NCBI GenBank assembly: GCA_013368315.1
Contig: JAACJM010000001.1
Coordinates: forward strand, 744,001 to 808,000
Direction of reading: 5' to 3'
DNA from: Tetrapyrgos nigripes
Lineage: Eukaryota; Basidiomycota; Agaricomycetes; Agaricales; Campanellaceae
DNA: 64,000 nucleotides
Shown piece by piece: positions 36,011 through 47,498 of this stretch (position 1 is its first letter; each line of letters starts with the position of its first letter). The position numbers and the translations under genes are program-made. The notes beneath the pieces were generated by a model. It saw only the letters and a list, made by a program, of their open reading frames with translations. It was not told the origin of the DNA and ran no database searches.

Positions 36011-37942
36011 CTGGTGTGTAAAACGGGCACATAAAGAGCAAATCGTCGCGTGTTATCGTCACACAAGACCTATGCTGCCAGATACCGTTGAGCACTTTAT
36101 CGTAGGTGAGATTCCATCATCTGTAATTAAATCCAGTAGTCAAGTCAGTCAAAGCTCGCGGCCCATTTAACTGACGTACCATTTCCACTACACGCACAAT
36201 GAAACTCTTCCTCCTTCACGACCTCTTTGCACACTGGGCATATCTCATGTAAAGGGGGTATGAAATGGGAGATGATTGCATTATCTGAAACGTCTGACGT
36301 GAACGTTATTTCCTCCTTGCGATAGCCTTGGCATCGATGTACTTACTACAGTCCTGAGCGGTCTTGCAGCTTGCTTCCTCGGCATAGTATAAATGGGATA
36401 TGGCTGACCGCCAGCTTTTGTTGTCTTGAGATGCTCCCAGAACTCACGATAATACTTTGCTACAACATGTACAGATCGTGAACCTCTGCTGGATTCTCTC
36501 CTCAAATAGTTCTCTTCTGGAACTGGGAGAACATTCTTCGAGTTCATTAAAATAGAGATTCGACGAGACACTAGACGTGAGGCTTTCGGTATCACCCAAG
36601 ACATCAGTTGCCGTAGCAGAAGAAGCCTTTGCAATAGTGGAAGATAGTTTCCAGTTTCTTACATCCGCTGGAGAAGGAACCAGAAGTCGCTGAGCACACT
36701 GTAAGGTGAAGCAAATCTGGGATCTTACGATATAGAATGCAGGTTGCTTGTTTGAAGGTCTGTCATGCTTCAGCTCCTAGTCTAAGCGAATGAGATCATT
36801 GGTGTGACTTACTTTGATACACAAATCATTGAATGATCCCCAAAGAGGGTCGGAATCAGATTCGTCGTGACGGCCACCATCTTCGACCAGAAGAGAGCCA
36901 AAATCAATCTTCAGTACATCCTCAATATCGGTGATAAATATTTTGATAGACTGCCAGTCAAGGTCAGCGTCTCCCAATATCCAAGTCAGTGAAAGTATAA
37001 ACATTATTCCCGCTAGATCTGATTCGTGCTCCCTCGCTAGAGAGATAATCCAGACCAATCTGTGGAAACAAAAATCTTCCGGAAATTTGGGAAAGACGTT
37101 TCGGAAATAACGCATACCGCAAGTTCGCTGACCTGTGAGTCATAGCACAACACATTAGCTTCTGTGGACGAGCATGCTAAAGAGAAATCTACTCACAATC
37201 TTACGGCCTAGCAGAAGGATGTCTGAAAGATCCTTTACGAGTACTGATGCAAGCCGGCTCTCAACAGACCCTCTTGATGGCGCTGGGCAACCCTTCAGCA
37301 GCGATTCCCTCGGTCAAAGTTTGTGTGCACTCACCGAAATTATAGACAATAAAATGTCTTTCTGTTGTAAACGATGACACTCCTATCATCTTCAGGAGAG
37401 ATGGGTGACTGTAAAGCAAGCCTTGTTAGGTCAGAGTTCGTTGCAAGTGCATAGCGGACGTTAGTTCCGTTTTTTCTCTTCCTTGAAGTTCTGAAGAAGT
37501 GGACGAAGCCGGTGTTAGATAACTAAGAGGAGAGAGCCGGAAAATTCGTCTGTGTTCCTTGAAACACTTTGACAAGCCCAAAACGCTGCATGTATTTGCC
37601 TGAATGAATCTGGTAATGTCTACTGCTGCACAGCTGATCTAGAATCTCGATATTGTACTGGGACACGACCCTCTGAGGCTTGAGCACAAAAATTGACGGG
37701 CTGAGAGTCAGTGCACAAGCGGTACACAAGTAAACATATGAACGCATCGGAGATTCCGTTGACCAAGGGATGGCTTCACTTATTCTGGAAAACAGCCCAC
37801 TGAAAAAGCTACTTCGGTTACGCCTACGTCCCTGATCACGGTAATGAGCAACTGCAACCGTATTGAAGGTGCTGTTGACGACGCTTATTTGATGAGAGTG
37901 CTGAAAGAAGCTCGCAGCATTTGGCTGGGAAGAATCTGCCAT
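36011..37942 (-). pseudogene. Gene X(B), decayed sister of X(A)
   Basis: Same exon order as X(A), starting MADSSQPNAASFFQHSHQIS at 37942. The lesions differ from those of X(A). A deletion at the end of exon 2 removes the splice donor after KVFQGTQ. Four extra bases near 36343 shift the frame just after RPLRTVV. The PHD finger is eroded (TITRDDLLFMCPFY). On the other hand, the codon that is TGA in X(A) is still CGA here (near 36479), so X(B) shows the ancestral state at that site. It is a pseudogene by any reading. Confidence 0.8.
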
Positions 37943-38004
37943 AGAGAATAATTTGGCGAGGAATCGGGGAAGGATTAACTTTCCTTTTTAGGAAAGACAT
38001 CCTA

Positions 38005-38295
38005 CATCCTAAAATCTACATCGACTTGGTGCGTCGCCAAAACCTCTATTAGAAAGTTTCTCCGTAATATCTCCGTATTGACAACTTTCATTAGGCCCAA
38101 CTTGGCCCCCGTGCTTGCGAGTCAGTTTCATATTCTCATGTTTTTCATAACTCCAAACTAACACTGTCGTTCGATTTCCCTCTGTCTCCACAGTTACTGG
38201 TATGTCATGGATTCTCATACGCCGTTCGTTCAAACCTTTGACTAAAACCAATTTCTCACAGTGGTCTTCGTTTTGAACAAGTACATCACCATTAA
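38005..38295 (+). pseudogene. NDUFS6 stub in unit C
   Basis: Only the last part of the gene remains: from the KIYI(D)L exon through the GYC microexon to the RFEQVHHH stop. It is joined upstream to a short unique stretch after X(B). The acceptor sides are conserved. No start is present. Confidence 0.85.
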
Positions 38296-38882
38296 TACAT
38301 ACATAGCGTCCTAGATGTCGACCTACAATGTAGATCTGATTGCACCTGCCCAAAGCTATCCAAAGAAGCTGTCACTCTACTTGCGTCTCCAGCGACAACC
38401 ATCAAGCTTGCAGCTTACAGCTGCTCAAAGGACTCCAAATATGTTCACACCACAACCTTTTACGCTTTTTGCCTTTTTTTGCTTTATTGGAACAAGGCTC
38501 GCCCTGGTACAGCCTGTGGAAGTAATACTACAAATTGTCTAAACTATGCCTAGGTCCGGCTGGTAGGTTCGTGCGACTAGCGGAAGAAAACACTATGCTA
38601 CGGGGGTGGGGGTAAAAAAGTTGTGCGAATGACTAAATATGCAACTGTCAACCAGAGACGGATTAATGAGCAAGCCTTGGTACACCACCTGGGTCGGCAG
38701 CCGGTGGCAAGTACAAGGATATGTCAAAGAGATGCTGAGATGAGAATGAAGAACGAGTGCGCGTGATGCCGGGTGAATGATGATAGAATAAGATAATAGA
38801 GAAAAGAAAAAGAAGAGAGAGCAAATAAAGAACGAAGACCACAGAAAACAAGTAGGATGATCAAAGGAATGTGAATGATGTT
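38296..38882. repeat. Spacer shared by all three duplicated units (unit C copy)
   Basis: Third copy of the region between NDUFS6 and the kinase stop codon. It serves as the 3' flank of the complete kinase gene. No coding sequence is supported. Confidence 0.7.
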
Positions 38883-41800
38883 CTATGGAGATGAAGCATC
38901 TTCGGAAGGTGATGTAAAGGACATGGGAGAGAGAGGTGGTAAATCATAGCCACCTTCTCTAGCAACGGCGTCCAGATGTGAAAATGGCGGTAGAGATGTC
39001 GGAGGAAAGCTCTCGTCAGTTTCGGCAGATATCGGCGTCGGGAGCGAGGGCTGAATGGATTTACCAGAGATGTCGTCAGGCTTGTTTCCTCCCATGTCAT
39101 CCCATTTGTAACTCACCACTTTGAATATGGGATTGATGTCCGTTTTATTCACATGCCCCGATCTTGGTGGACGCCCTTCTCTGTCGTAAGGACTGTACGA
39201 GGCGCTGCGTGGATGTTTTGCTGGTACATTTATGTAGGGAGGCGCTTGCCCTCGCCGTGATGACAGGGTTTCAGCGCGTGGGGGTACCTGCATCCACTGT
39301 GGTGAAGGGGATATAGGAGGAGGTGTAGGTGATATTGATGGTGAAAGGGAAGGTGAGAGCGAAAGCATCTGCATAGGGGGAGGGGAAACACTCCCGGTCA
39401 GGGGAGTATGTGGGTTCATTGAGGCCTGTGTGCGGAAATCGTGTGCTAACTGGCCCTCTAATGAGAAAGAATTAGACGATCGCGCCGAAGGAGAGAAATC
39501 ATCGAAAGATGTCCGTAAAGATGAAGTGGAAGTCATACGATTCAGCCCGAATAGACTAGGTCTATTCCGTATCCTGGAAGGTCCAGGATCACTATCCACT
39601 GTTGCGAATGATATCGTCGACATGCGACTTGTACTGTGAACATCCGAAGATGATACAGAGGTCAGGTCATCATCGATATCCATCCTTCGAACCTTTGTCA
39701 TCCTCTCATCTCTCTTCCAATCCGACGAGTTCATTGAGGGTTCATTGGTGGGTACATATCTCCCAGACGCAGCACTGACCGTCAGAGACCCTGACGCATT
39801 CCCATTGGTATGAGTCGTTGGCTCTCTCCGTATCGGACCGGTTGCAGCCTGCTTCCCTTTGGCTATAGATGTATCCGTAAATTCCAGCCGAGGCTGTTCA
39901 GAACCACCTCGCCACTCAATGTTCTCCTTTGCATTGATCTTTTGTTGCATGATCATATCGCGTTTCTGCATGACACCGCGAGCTTGTTCACGTTGCCTCT
40001 TCTCGGCAAGTGCACGACGTTGCTTCTCAGCTTCATGCCGCACCCGTTCAGCCTCCTTTTTGTTAAACTTCTTGACTTCATCCTGTCCCATCGGTTCCCG
40101 AGGCGAGGAAGGTTCGCCACGTATTGAGTGACTGTCAGAGCCCGCAGATTGAATTCTCTTTAGTGAGCCAGTAGAAGATGAAGCTGCTGGGATTTCATGC
40201 ACGGGTGGTAAATCATGATGATGTGACTTGTCACCACCAAACATGCCCAGACCCCATTTGGAGTGCTTCTTGCCAAAGCCAAGCCCGAGTTTGGGAAGCT
40301 TGGTTGACTGAGGCTGTGAGTTTTCAATCTGGACATCCATGGGGTGGCCATTGGGTAAGTACTCGTCACCGCCTTCGTTCTGAGGAGAAATGTCCATGGG
40401 GTAATCGCCGCCATTGGGGGTATGAGAAGACCATTGGTGAGCCTGAGCATGAGCGTAGACGGGTGAAGGTGAGGGCGAAGGTGCACCATTGGGAGGGTAT
40501 AAGGTGTTGTTGTTCCGATGCGGGGAAGAACCGGATTGGAGCGAACTAGGGTGAGAGTGGACAGGATGAAGTGATCGGGGAACAGGTGAGGTGCCATTGG
40601 AACGAGTGGGGGAAGCGACGTAGGGAAGGGAAGTGGATGCGCGGATACCGGACGGAAGAGGGATCTTATTCCGCGGTAAAGTCTCGATGAGGTAACCATG
40701 ATGCAGACACTGGCGACTTGTGAGGCGTGCTTCGGGATCATATCTGAGCAAGTCGCGTATGCAATGAATCAGCGACAAGGGTACAGAGCGGTCGAATAGG
40801 GTATGAATGTCCCGCGGCGGTATCTGAGAAGAGTGAGTTTTGTTGGCAGAGAAGACGAAGACGAATGGACTAACCCTACGAAATTCAAAGCCTACGTCCT
40901 TTGCCATTTGAATTCCTCTAGGCCATTGTCCGCCGCCGATAAGTGCATTTGAACAATCCAAACCATACTCGTTACTAGGGTTGCCGAGAATTTCGCATAT
41001 TCGGTTCACTTGGTCTACCTGGTCAGAGCCAGGAAATAACGGACGGAGGTTGACGAGTTCGGCCATGATGGTGCCCAGAGCCCACATGTCGACTGGATTG
41101 GAATAGTCTCTGCTAAGGAGGAGAACTTCGGGAGCGCGGTACCATCGGGTGGAGACATATTCGGTATAGGGAGGTTTGCTCTTTGTTTCTCTGGCGAGAC
41201 CAAAGTCGGCTAGCTTGATGATGGCAACGACGTCCTTTTCTGGAGGAGCATTGGGAGGGGCGACGGGGGAAAGGGTAGTGTAGTCGAATAAACCAGTTGT
41301 GGTTACCAGAACATTCTCTGGTTTCATGTCGCGGTGGAAGTAACCGTTGGAATGAATGTGGTCGAGACCGGAAACGATTTGGTGGAAAATGGAGGAAACG
41401 AGACCGCCAGCAAGAGGACGGCCTTTGCGAGCCTTGATTAGATGATAGAGGTTTCCTTCCATGGACTCGAAGACGAAATAGAGCTCTTTTGTGGCGGGCA
41501 TTAGAAAAAAATCGTAGAGGGGAATAATGTTAGGATGAAAAGGGATGGCCCGGAGGGACTGTCTGGAGGTGAGCAGGAGAGAACGGACAAGAGATATGGG
41601 ACGCACCTCGAGCTCCTTGAGTCTGCGACACTCGTCCCAGCCGCCTTCCCACTTTTTCTTCATGCGCTTGACTGCTACGAGACGCTTTCCGACCCACTCT
41701 GGACGGGCGCCAGCACCGCATTGCATCGGGGACAGAGGAGTATTTGGGGGGAGGGTGCCATGCCAGTCGCAGAGCCAGACAGTGCCGAAAGAACCGTCGC

Positions 41801-41951
41801 CGAGGACCTTGAGGGGAGTGTATGAGCGGGTCGAGGAGGAGGCAGCATCGCCGACGACGAGACGGTTGTCGCGGATGTGAACGGCGGGGATGGCGTCGAC
41901 GTGGATGGGATCTCTTGCAGTGGGGGTCTTTGTGTTGTGGGGACCATTCAT
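38883..41951 (-). CDS. Ime2/Crk1-type (CMGC/RCK) serine/threonine kinase, complete
   Basis: Protein kinase of the RCK group, which in fungi controls meiosis entry (Ime2) and morphogenesis and mating (Crk1 of Ustilago). About 990 residues after splicing. The kinase domain holds the Gly loop GDGSFGTVWL, Lys in VAVKRMKKK, HRDMKPEN, DFGLARE, and an activation loop with the TEY dual-phosphorylation motif (YTEYVSTRWYRAPE), then WALGTIMAEL. TEY fits Crk1-type kinases better than TDY of MAK/ICK. The C-terminal 600 residues are Ser/Pro-rich and end in the tail that is duplicated in units A and B. The start is ATG at 41949-41951 (MNGPHNTK). Two introns (41559-41606, 48 bases; 40824-40874, 51 bases) are multiples of three with no stop, so retaining them would keep the frame. 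It lies 92 bases downstream of the PRPP synthetase gene, same strand. Confidence 0.92.
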   Translation of the reverse strand: MNGPHNTKTPTARDPIHVDAIPAVHIRDNRLVVGDAASSSTRSYTPLKVLGDGSFGTVWLCDWHGTLPPNTPLSPMQCGAGARPEWVGKRLVAVKRMKKKWEGGWDECRRLKELEVRPISLVRSLLLTSRQSLRAIPFHPNIIPLYDFFLMPATKELYFVFESMEGNLYHLIKARKGRPLAGGLVSSIFHQIVSGLDHIHSNGYFHRDMKPENVLVTTTGLFDYTTLSPVAPPNAPPEKDVVAIIKLADFGLARETKSKPPYTEYVSTRWYRAPEVLLLSRDYSNPVDMWALGTIMAELVNLRPLFPGSDQVDQVNRICEILGNPSNEYGLDCSNALIGGGQWPRGIQMAKDVGFEFRRVSPFVFVFSANKTHSSQIPPRDIHTLFDRSVPLSLIHCIRDLLRYDPEARLTSRQCLHHGYLIETLPRNKIPLPSGIRASTSLPYVASPTRSNGTSPVPRSLHPVHSHPSSLQSGSSPHRNNNTLYPPNGAPSPSPSPVYAHAQAHQWSSHTPNGGDYPMDISPQNEGGDEYLPNGHPMDVQIENSQPQSTKLPKLGLGFGKKHSKWGLGMFGGDKSHHHDLPPVHEIPAASSSTGSLKRIQSAGSDSHSIRGEPSSPREPMGQDEVKKFNKKEAERVRHEAEKQRRALAEKRQREQARGVMQKRDMIMQQKINAKENIEWRGGSEQPRLEFTDTSIAKGKQAATGPIRREPTTHTNGNASGSLTVSAASGRYVPTNEPSMNSSDWKRDERMTKVRRMDIDDDLTSVSSSDVHSTSRMSTISFATVDSDPGPSRIRNRPSLFGLNRMTSTSSLRTSFDDFSPSARSSNSFSLEGQLAHDFRTQASMNPHTPLTGSVSPPPMQMLSLSPSLSPSISPTPPPISPSPQWMQVPPRAETLSSRRGQAPPYINVPAKHPRSASYSPYDREGRPPRSGHVNKTDINPIFKVVSYKWDDMGGNKPDDISGKSIQPSLPTPISAETDESFPPTSLPPFSHLDAVAREGGYDLPPLSPMSFTSPSEDASSP

Positions 41952-42043
41952 GATAATACATGGCAATGGTCCTCACCACTGTCCAGCCAAAGTCAAAAAG
42001 CAAAAGAGAACGCTTATGTATTTTGTTATTTACACACACTATT

Positions 42044-43315
42044 CTAATACGGAACTTCATGGAACAGCTTGCTCACACTCTCCCCATAGTGCGAGCGGCG
42101 TATCACTTCCCCCAGCACCACTCCAATGTCAATCACTTGTATTTTTCCGCACTTGGCCTTGTTGGCCTCCTGAGGCAGCGTGTTCGTCACAATCAGCTTT
42201 TCCAGCGCACTCGCTTCGATCGCTTCGAGTGCGTTACCACTCAGGATCCCGTGTGTCACAATCGCATACGACTTTGCAACACCCGCTTCCGCCAAGTGGC
42301 GCGCTGCAAGCGTCAGAGTCCCGCACGTATCGGCCATGTCGTCTACCAGGATCGCCGTCTTGTCCTTCACGTGCCCCACCAGCACCATCCGCGACACCTG
42401 GTTCGCCTTTTTGCGCTCCTTATGAAACAGAGCAAAGTCCACTCCGAGTCGGTCCGCAATAGACGTCGCTCTGTCGGCTGCTTTAGCCTTGTCCCGACCC
42501 TAGGTATAGGCTATCTTACCGTTTGGCTCCTCCCGCATCAGGCGATACTATCACGACGTCTTGCAAATTGAAGTGGGTTCGGATATATAGTATCGCTGAT
42601 GGCTCGGCATACAACTACGTTCATCATGTCAACAGATGCTATATTGCTATTGAATTCCAAACTTACGCTGTCAATCATGGCGGTCAGAATGAATGGGAGT
42701 AGGAAAAAAACATGGAAATCTCACTTGTCCACTGGGACATCAAAGAAACCCTGAATTTGTGATGCATGCAGGTCCATGGTCTATAGCAAACCGTTAGCGA
42801 TGCAGACAGGACCAAATATGGGTCACTTGCAATGACATGGTCGCATCCGGCTCTTTGGATCATGTTGGCTACTAATTTGGCTGTTATGGGGGCGCGACTC
42901 TTGTCCTTCTTGTCCTGGCGAGCATAAGGGAAATGGGGAATGACGGCGGTGATTCTCTTTGCGCTTGCAATCTTGCATGCATGTATCATGATACAGAGCT
43001 CCATGAGCGCAGTGTTGACGGCACCGCAACCAGTATTGATAATGTAGACATCGTCTTCTCGAACGGACTCTGCGATACGGACGTTGGTCTCGCCAATGCC
43101 GCTTTTGGTGACTTGAGCTTTTGAAAGAGGGATGCCGAGTCTGGGACGAAAGGCGTTGAGAAGAGAAGAGAGGATTGGAAGGTGCTAGTACCGGCGAGCA
43201 ATAATCTCTGCGAGTTCTGGATGGCTTGTGCCTGGAGACGAATTATTGAAGCTGAAAAGGAAGGGAAAGAGAAGGAGATACCGGTAAAGACCTTGATTCC
43301 ACTGCCGCTCAACAT
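42044..43315 (-). CDS. Ribose-phosphate pyrophosphokinase (PRPP synthetase)
   Basis: Makes phosphoribosyl pyrophosphate from ribose 5-phosphate and ATP, for nucleotide, His and Trp synthesis, in the cytosol. About 320 residues over several exons, normal length. It starts [20 protein letters not shown], then [77 protein letters not shown], and the PRPP-binding loop [13 protein letters not shown]. It ends SKLFHEVPY. Substrate-binding Arg/Gln of YARQDKK and the metal-site His of DLHASQ are present. Fungi carry several paralogues (Prs1-Prs5) and which one this is cannot be said. It is divergent from the Byr4-like gene (about 95 bases to the next ATG). Confidence 0.95.
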
Positions 43316-43409
43316 GGGGAAGACAAGTGACTTTGACTTGGATTTAAGACAAAGTCGACCTGCTTAGTAAGCCCAACAACCTCTTTAGTTTTTTGACGAG
43401 GGCAATGTC

Positions 43410-46400
43410 ATGACTGCCGTGCTGCAGCCCATAGGCATGTATCCTGTCCTTCACTGGTGCCTTGCTGTCTGCTCACATTGTCCGCAGTGCCCCCAGAAAA
43501 CTGGGACGACGACTTTGAATTCCATCCGCAAAATCACGACGACAGCCACCATCCACGCTTGTCCACGGCCAGCTCCCAGCCCACAGAGGACTGGGACAAC
43601 GAAGACACACGCCCCAATGCCATCCTTTCAAACTGGGCCGAACCAGGCCCCTCAACCCCTTCCAGACGTCAACAGCCCTCCACCGAGAACTGGGACGACG
43701 ACTTTGAAGACAGACTCGACTCCCCAGCCCAGTCAACTCGCAAGCGCGTCTCAAAACAGCGCTCGGCCTCGGCTGCGGCTCACGAGAATTGGGATGACGA
43801 GTTCGACCTTTCGCCCGTCTCAACTCCCGCAAAGCGCCACCAGGGGCGCACTTCCCTCATGAAAGACGACGCCTATGCTTCTCACGACGACGACGACGAC
43901 GACGACCTTGATTTCAACGCTCCAGATAAGGACGAGGATCATACCGTTACCGCACGCTCCAGGCGTGCAGCTCTGTCTCGTCTCTCTACCAACACAAACG
44001 TAAATGCCTCCCCGCCTCCTCCCGTCCCGCCCATTCCCCTTTCCCTCCTCAACACCGACATCTCCTCCTCAGAACAGCCCTTTCCCCGCAGTCCGTCTGC
44101 TTCCGTCTTTTCAGTTCCCACATCAGGCAGAGATTCCGTCGCCCATTCATCATATTGCCATAACAATTCCACCACTCATCTTCGTCCAACCATTTCCCGT
44201 TCATCCATGCCCGGTTTCTCCAATTTACCTCCTAGCCCACCCATTCACAAGGAGCGCGAAAGACGGAGGCTCAGGAAAAAGAGCCGTCCTTCCGACCCTG
44301 TTTTTGAAATGAGGGTCAGAGATCAATTGATATCCAGCAGAGAAAGCCTTGGTCTGCCAGAGGAAGACGAACAGATGACGTCTGCCACACCACCACCCAT
44401 CTCCCCTGAGCTCACCCCTCATAACAATCGAAACAGCGCCAATTATAGCACCGGTTTACCCGCTACTACCCCCAGCAGAACCCCTCTCTTGAGTAGAATC
44501 GGAAGCGTCAAGAAGTGGAATTCACGGAAAAAGAGGTCTAGTTCCACACCGGCTGAAGCGTTGCTTCAACAAGCAGAAAATGAACAAGGTACGTTCATAG
44601 ATACCAATCCTTTTGCCACAACTAATTTGTCGTGTAGCCCTCAAGTACAGTGGATTTCCGCCTCCACCTCCGTCACCGAGCAGATCAGGCTGGTTTTTTC
44701 GAGCCACTAGTGGCAACAGCCAAGGGTCTCCTGCATCTGATATGGCCATCGACGAATCAGACTTCAACACTCCCCGAAAGCCATCCAGAACAGACGGCGA
44801 CACGTCAGCCAAGCTAGTCAAACGAAAAAGTTCTGGTTTCGTCCCCATCTCTAGGCAAAGTGACGTGCCACGGAGAGATGCTTTCCCTCTAATGCCCGGA
44901 TCGCAAACGGATTTGCCTTCTGATTTAGAGTCCGAGTTGAGAGACTCGGATATTGCGGCTGGCCGAAGTCCTTCCAAGAAGAAGAAATCTTCGCAGTCTC
45001 AGGCAAGGCATGCTTCGTATGGTGGGATAGGTCTTGGCAGAGCCAGTGCCCAGTCAAGTACAGATGATTTACCTTCAGGGGCGCCGAGGACTAGATCTTA
45101 TTCTAGGTCAAAGAGTCGGGATAGACGCGGTGAAGATGAAGTGGAAGGTAGCAGGAGTTTTATGGGCCATGTGAGACGGATCAGTCTCGCTGGGCGTCAC
45201 AAACGCTCAAAGAGTGGAATCTCGATATCAAATGCAAATGGCTCGAGGAGTAAAGTCTCGTTGGTAGACGTAGGAGAAAGTCCCCCAGTGCCACCACTGT
45301 TGTCTATGGATGTAGATTCCGAGTTGATAGGGGCACGGACACCTTCTCGTCCTTCCAATCTGTTACCGCCTATAGAACTTCAGCCTCCTTCACCACCTCG
45401 ACGTAACGAAGCTGGCAAGGAGCCAATATCTGCGGTGGAGAGTTTGGACCATATGTTACATCCATCGCCTTCACAACCACCCAAATCTCCCAGTACGCCG
45501 TCTTTGGTCCTCAAGTCCACCAAGACTTCTCCGCACTCTGCTTCTTTGGGTCGGTCAACCATTGCACCGAACATTTCTGTCAACACTACCGTCGCTTCTA
45601 GTTCTGTGCCGAGGAGAAACTCACTCGGGGATCTCAAAATTCCTGCACGAATCACGCGTACACAGGCTGATTTACGTCAAAATTTGGGAATGGTCCGCGA
45701 CTTTGCTGCCAACGTTCAACGTAAGAGATTTTTCCATAACAGTCCATATTACTCGGAGCTGACACAAATTAATTTTTTTTTTTCAGAATTCAGAGAACTT
45801 GTGACGACATACAACGCCCTTGTCATGCAAGTTCAGGGGATGATCGATGCTCACATTCACCATCAGTCTTTTTCCTCACCAATGGCTTCCCCCAGTTTCT
45901 TCAGACCATTATCCCGAACACGCCCCACCACGCCCAATCACGACGAATCATACAAAAACATGGCCTCTGCATTTTACACCATAAAATCCAAATACAAAGT
46001 AGCATGGGAATGTGCCGAGCTCTTGATTGAAATTGGAGGTGGACCACCTGCTTCCTCGGGTACTCCTCCCTCCTCAAGTACCTCTGCTCCCACGATATCA
46101 ACTCAGCGGGTATCATTAGATGGAAAGAAGAATAGAGAACGAGCTATCACGCTTTCGGGAGAAGAATCTAAACCTCCAACACCTGTACCCGGTGCCACAC
46201 CCAGTCAAGGTCCGCCTATAGCATCCCCACCCAACATGGCTTGGCGAGCATCAACAGGTCGACATGATCTCAGTCAACGTCAACTTTTACTCCTCCGGGA
46301 GATGCTCAACAACCCCGATTCGTCATTTGTTGCTGAAAGTCCTTTTGACGACTCGACTATGGTTAATAGGGATTGGAGATGGGGTGAAGCGATGAATAGT

Positions 46401-47498
46401 ACTATCACTTTACCTTCTGAAGAGAGTGTTGGTATAGGTGGTGTTCAAGGAGGTGTTGGGAGGACGTCTAAAGCGGATAAAAGACGGAGTCGATTGGGAA
46501 TGAGTGGGTTGAGAGATATGCTCAAGGCGTTGACAAGATCCAATCAACAACGTCCTCCTCTGCCGATACCTTCTTCGACGTCCCTCAGCACCGAGTCGTC
46601 CGAGAACGGTCATCCTTCACAACCACATCGGTACCCACATGGCAAAGTCCCTACGTATGGCAGACGACGAGCGAAAACGAGTACAGGACCAGACTCGCAG
46701 AGCTCTGTGAGAGAAAGAGAAAGGGATAGAGAACGTGCGCCTTCCCCGTACAACGCCATCAATATATCCTCGTTATCCGTCAAATCATCACCTCGTCGGC
46801 CTTCTATTGCCTCCATCTTCCGAATTGGCAACAAGACCAAATCGACAACGTCTTCCAACAATGTCTCTGTCAATGCGAGTAACGAAGGGCTTTCCACGGA
46901 TGGTTCTAGTAATCCTCATACAAGGGAAAACAGTAGTTCCAATCATGGTCATGATACTGGAGACGAAGACTGGGATCGAATGGATTCTCCTATAATCGAC
47001 TTGGATCTATCACCAAAGATGAGTAAAGACGCAGCTACCATTCGTGGCCGTTCCCCCTACATGCAAACCTCTCGTTTACCTTCCTCCTCCTCTTCCAACG
47101 CCAGCAACACCCAACGGTCAGCTAGCGGCTCTCAGCAACATCCACCGTCTTGGCTAGAAGGCTCCCCCGTTCTGACCAGTGTCGTACTCAGCAGCAGGAC
47201 CACTCGTCTTTCCAACGTTGAAGAAATCGTAGATGATTCTATGCCTTCTCCCAAGTCTGCCAAGCGCAGCTCGGTCCCAAGTCCTGTCAGGATGAGATCG
47301 ACGAGGATTCCAACTAGTAGTAGCAAGACAGGCTCTGTTCGGTCTATGCCACCACAACCTTTGGGTGGAAATGCGCCAGATATTCAGTTGGCTATGACTC
47401 CTGAGAATATCAAGCCGTTGTTTGAGAATTCAAAGGAAGTTCATGCACGGTTGGTTGATTGCATAAGCGAGATTCGGGCGTTGCTTGGAGAGTCGTAG
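43410..47498 (+). CDS. Byr4/Bfa1-like septation/mitotic-exit network regulator
   Basis: About 1,340 residues, largely disordered, with conserved islands. The N-terminus holds three or four WDDDF-type motifs (ENWDDDFE, EDWDNEDT, ENWDDEFD), followed by an Asp run. Further on are IGSVKKWNSRKKRSS and RSGWFFRATSG, then VRDFAANVQ-FRELVTTYNALVMQVQG. The end is MTPENIKPLFENSKEVHARL and DCISEIRALLGES. The WDDDF motifs and the two helical islands suggest Byr4/Bfa1, the scaffold half of the Bub2/Cdc16 GTPase-activating complex at spindle pole bodies. This rests on motif recall and is moderate evidence. The start is unresolved: the ATG at 43410 is in another frame from PPENWDDDF, and the introns I tried do not join in phase. 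From about 43490 onward the frame is clear. Confidence 0.6.

Noticed and set aside
28822..37950. Gene capture by a Helitron as cause of the duplicated units
   Set aside because: No Helitron ends (TC...CTRR with terminal hairpin) or Rep/helicase sequence were seen. Direct order and shared spacers fit tandem duplication better.
28822..37950. Retrotransposed copies
   Set aside because: All copies keep introns, including the microexon borders, so they arose at the DNA level.
40160..40741. Minus-strand 193-residue frame
   Set aside because: It lies inside the kinase C-terminal region in another frame. Composition (His, Pro, Leu) is a shadow of the Ser/Pro-rich coding strand.
38883..41966. Reading the kinase as one uninterrupted frame from 41966
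   Set aside because: The codon at 41964-41966 is TTG. The first ATG is 41949-41951. Two stop-free segments have intron borders and break up conserved kinase sequence.
43410..43862. Plus-strand frame MTAVLQPIGMYP... as a separate protein
   Set aside because: After the first 30 codons it is the out-of-frame shadow of the Byr4-like gene, a Thr/Pro-rich run made by its repeats.
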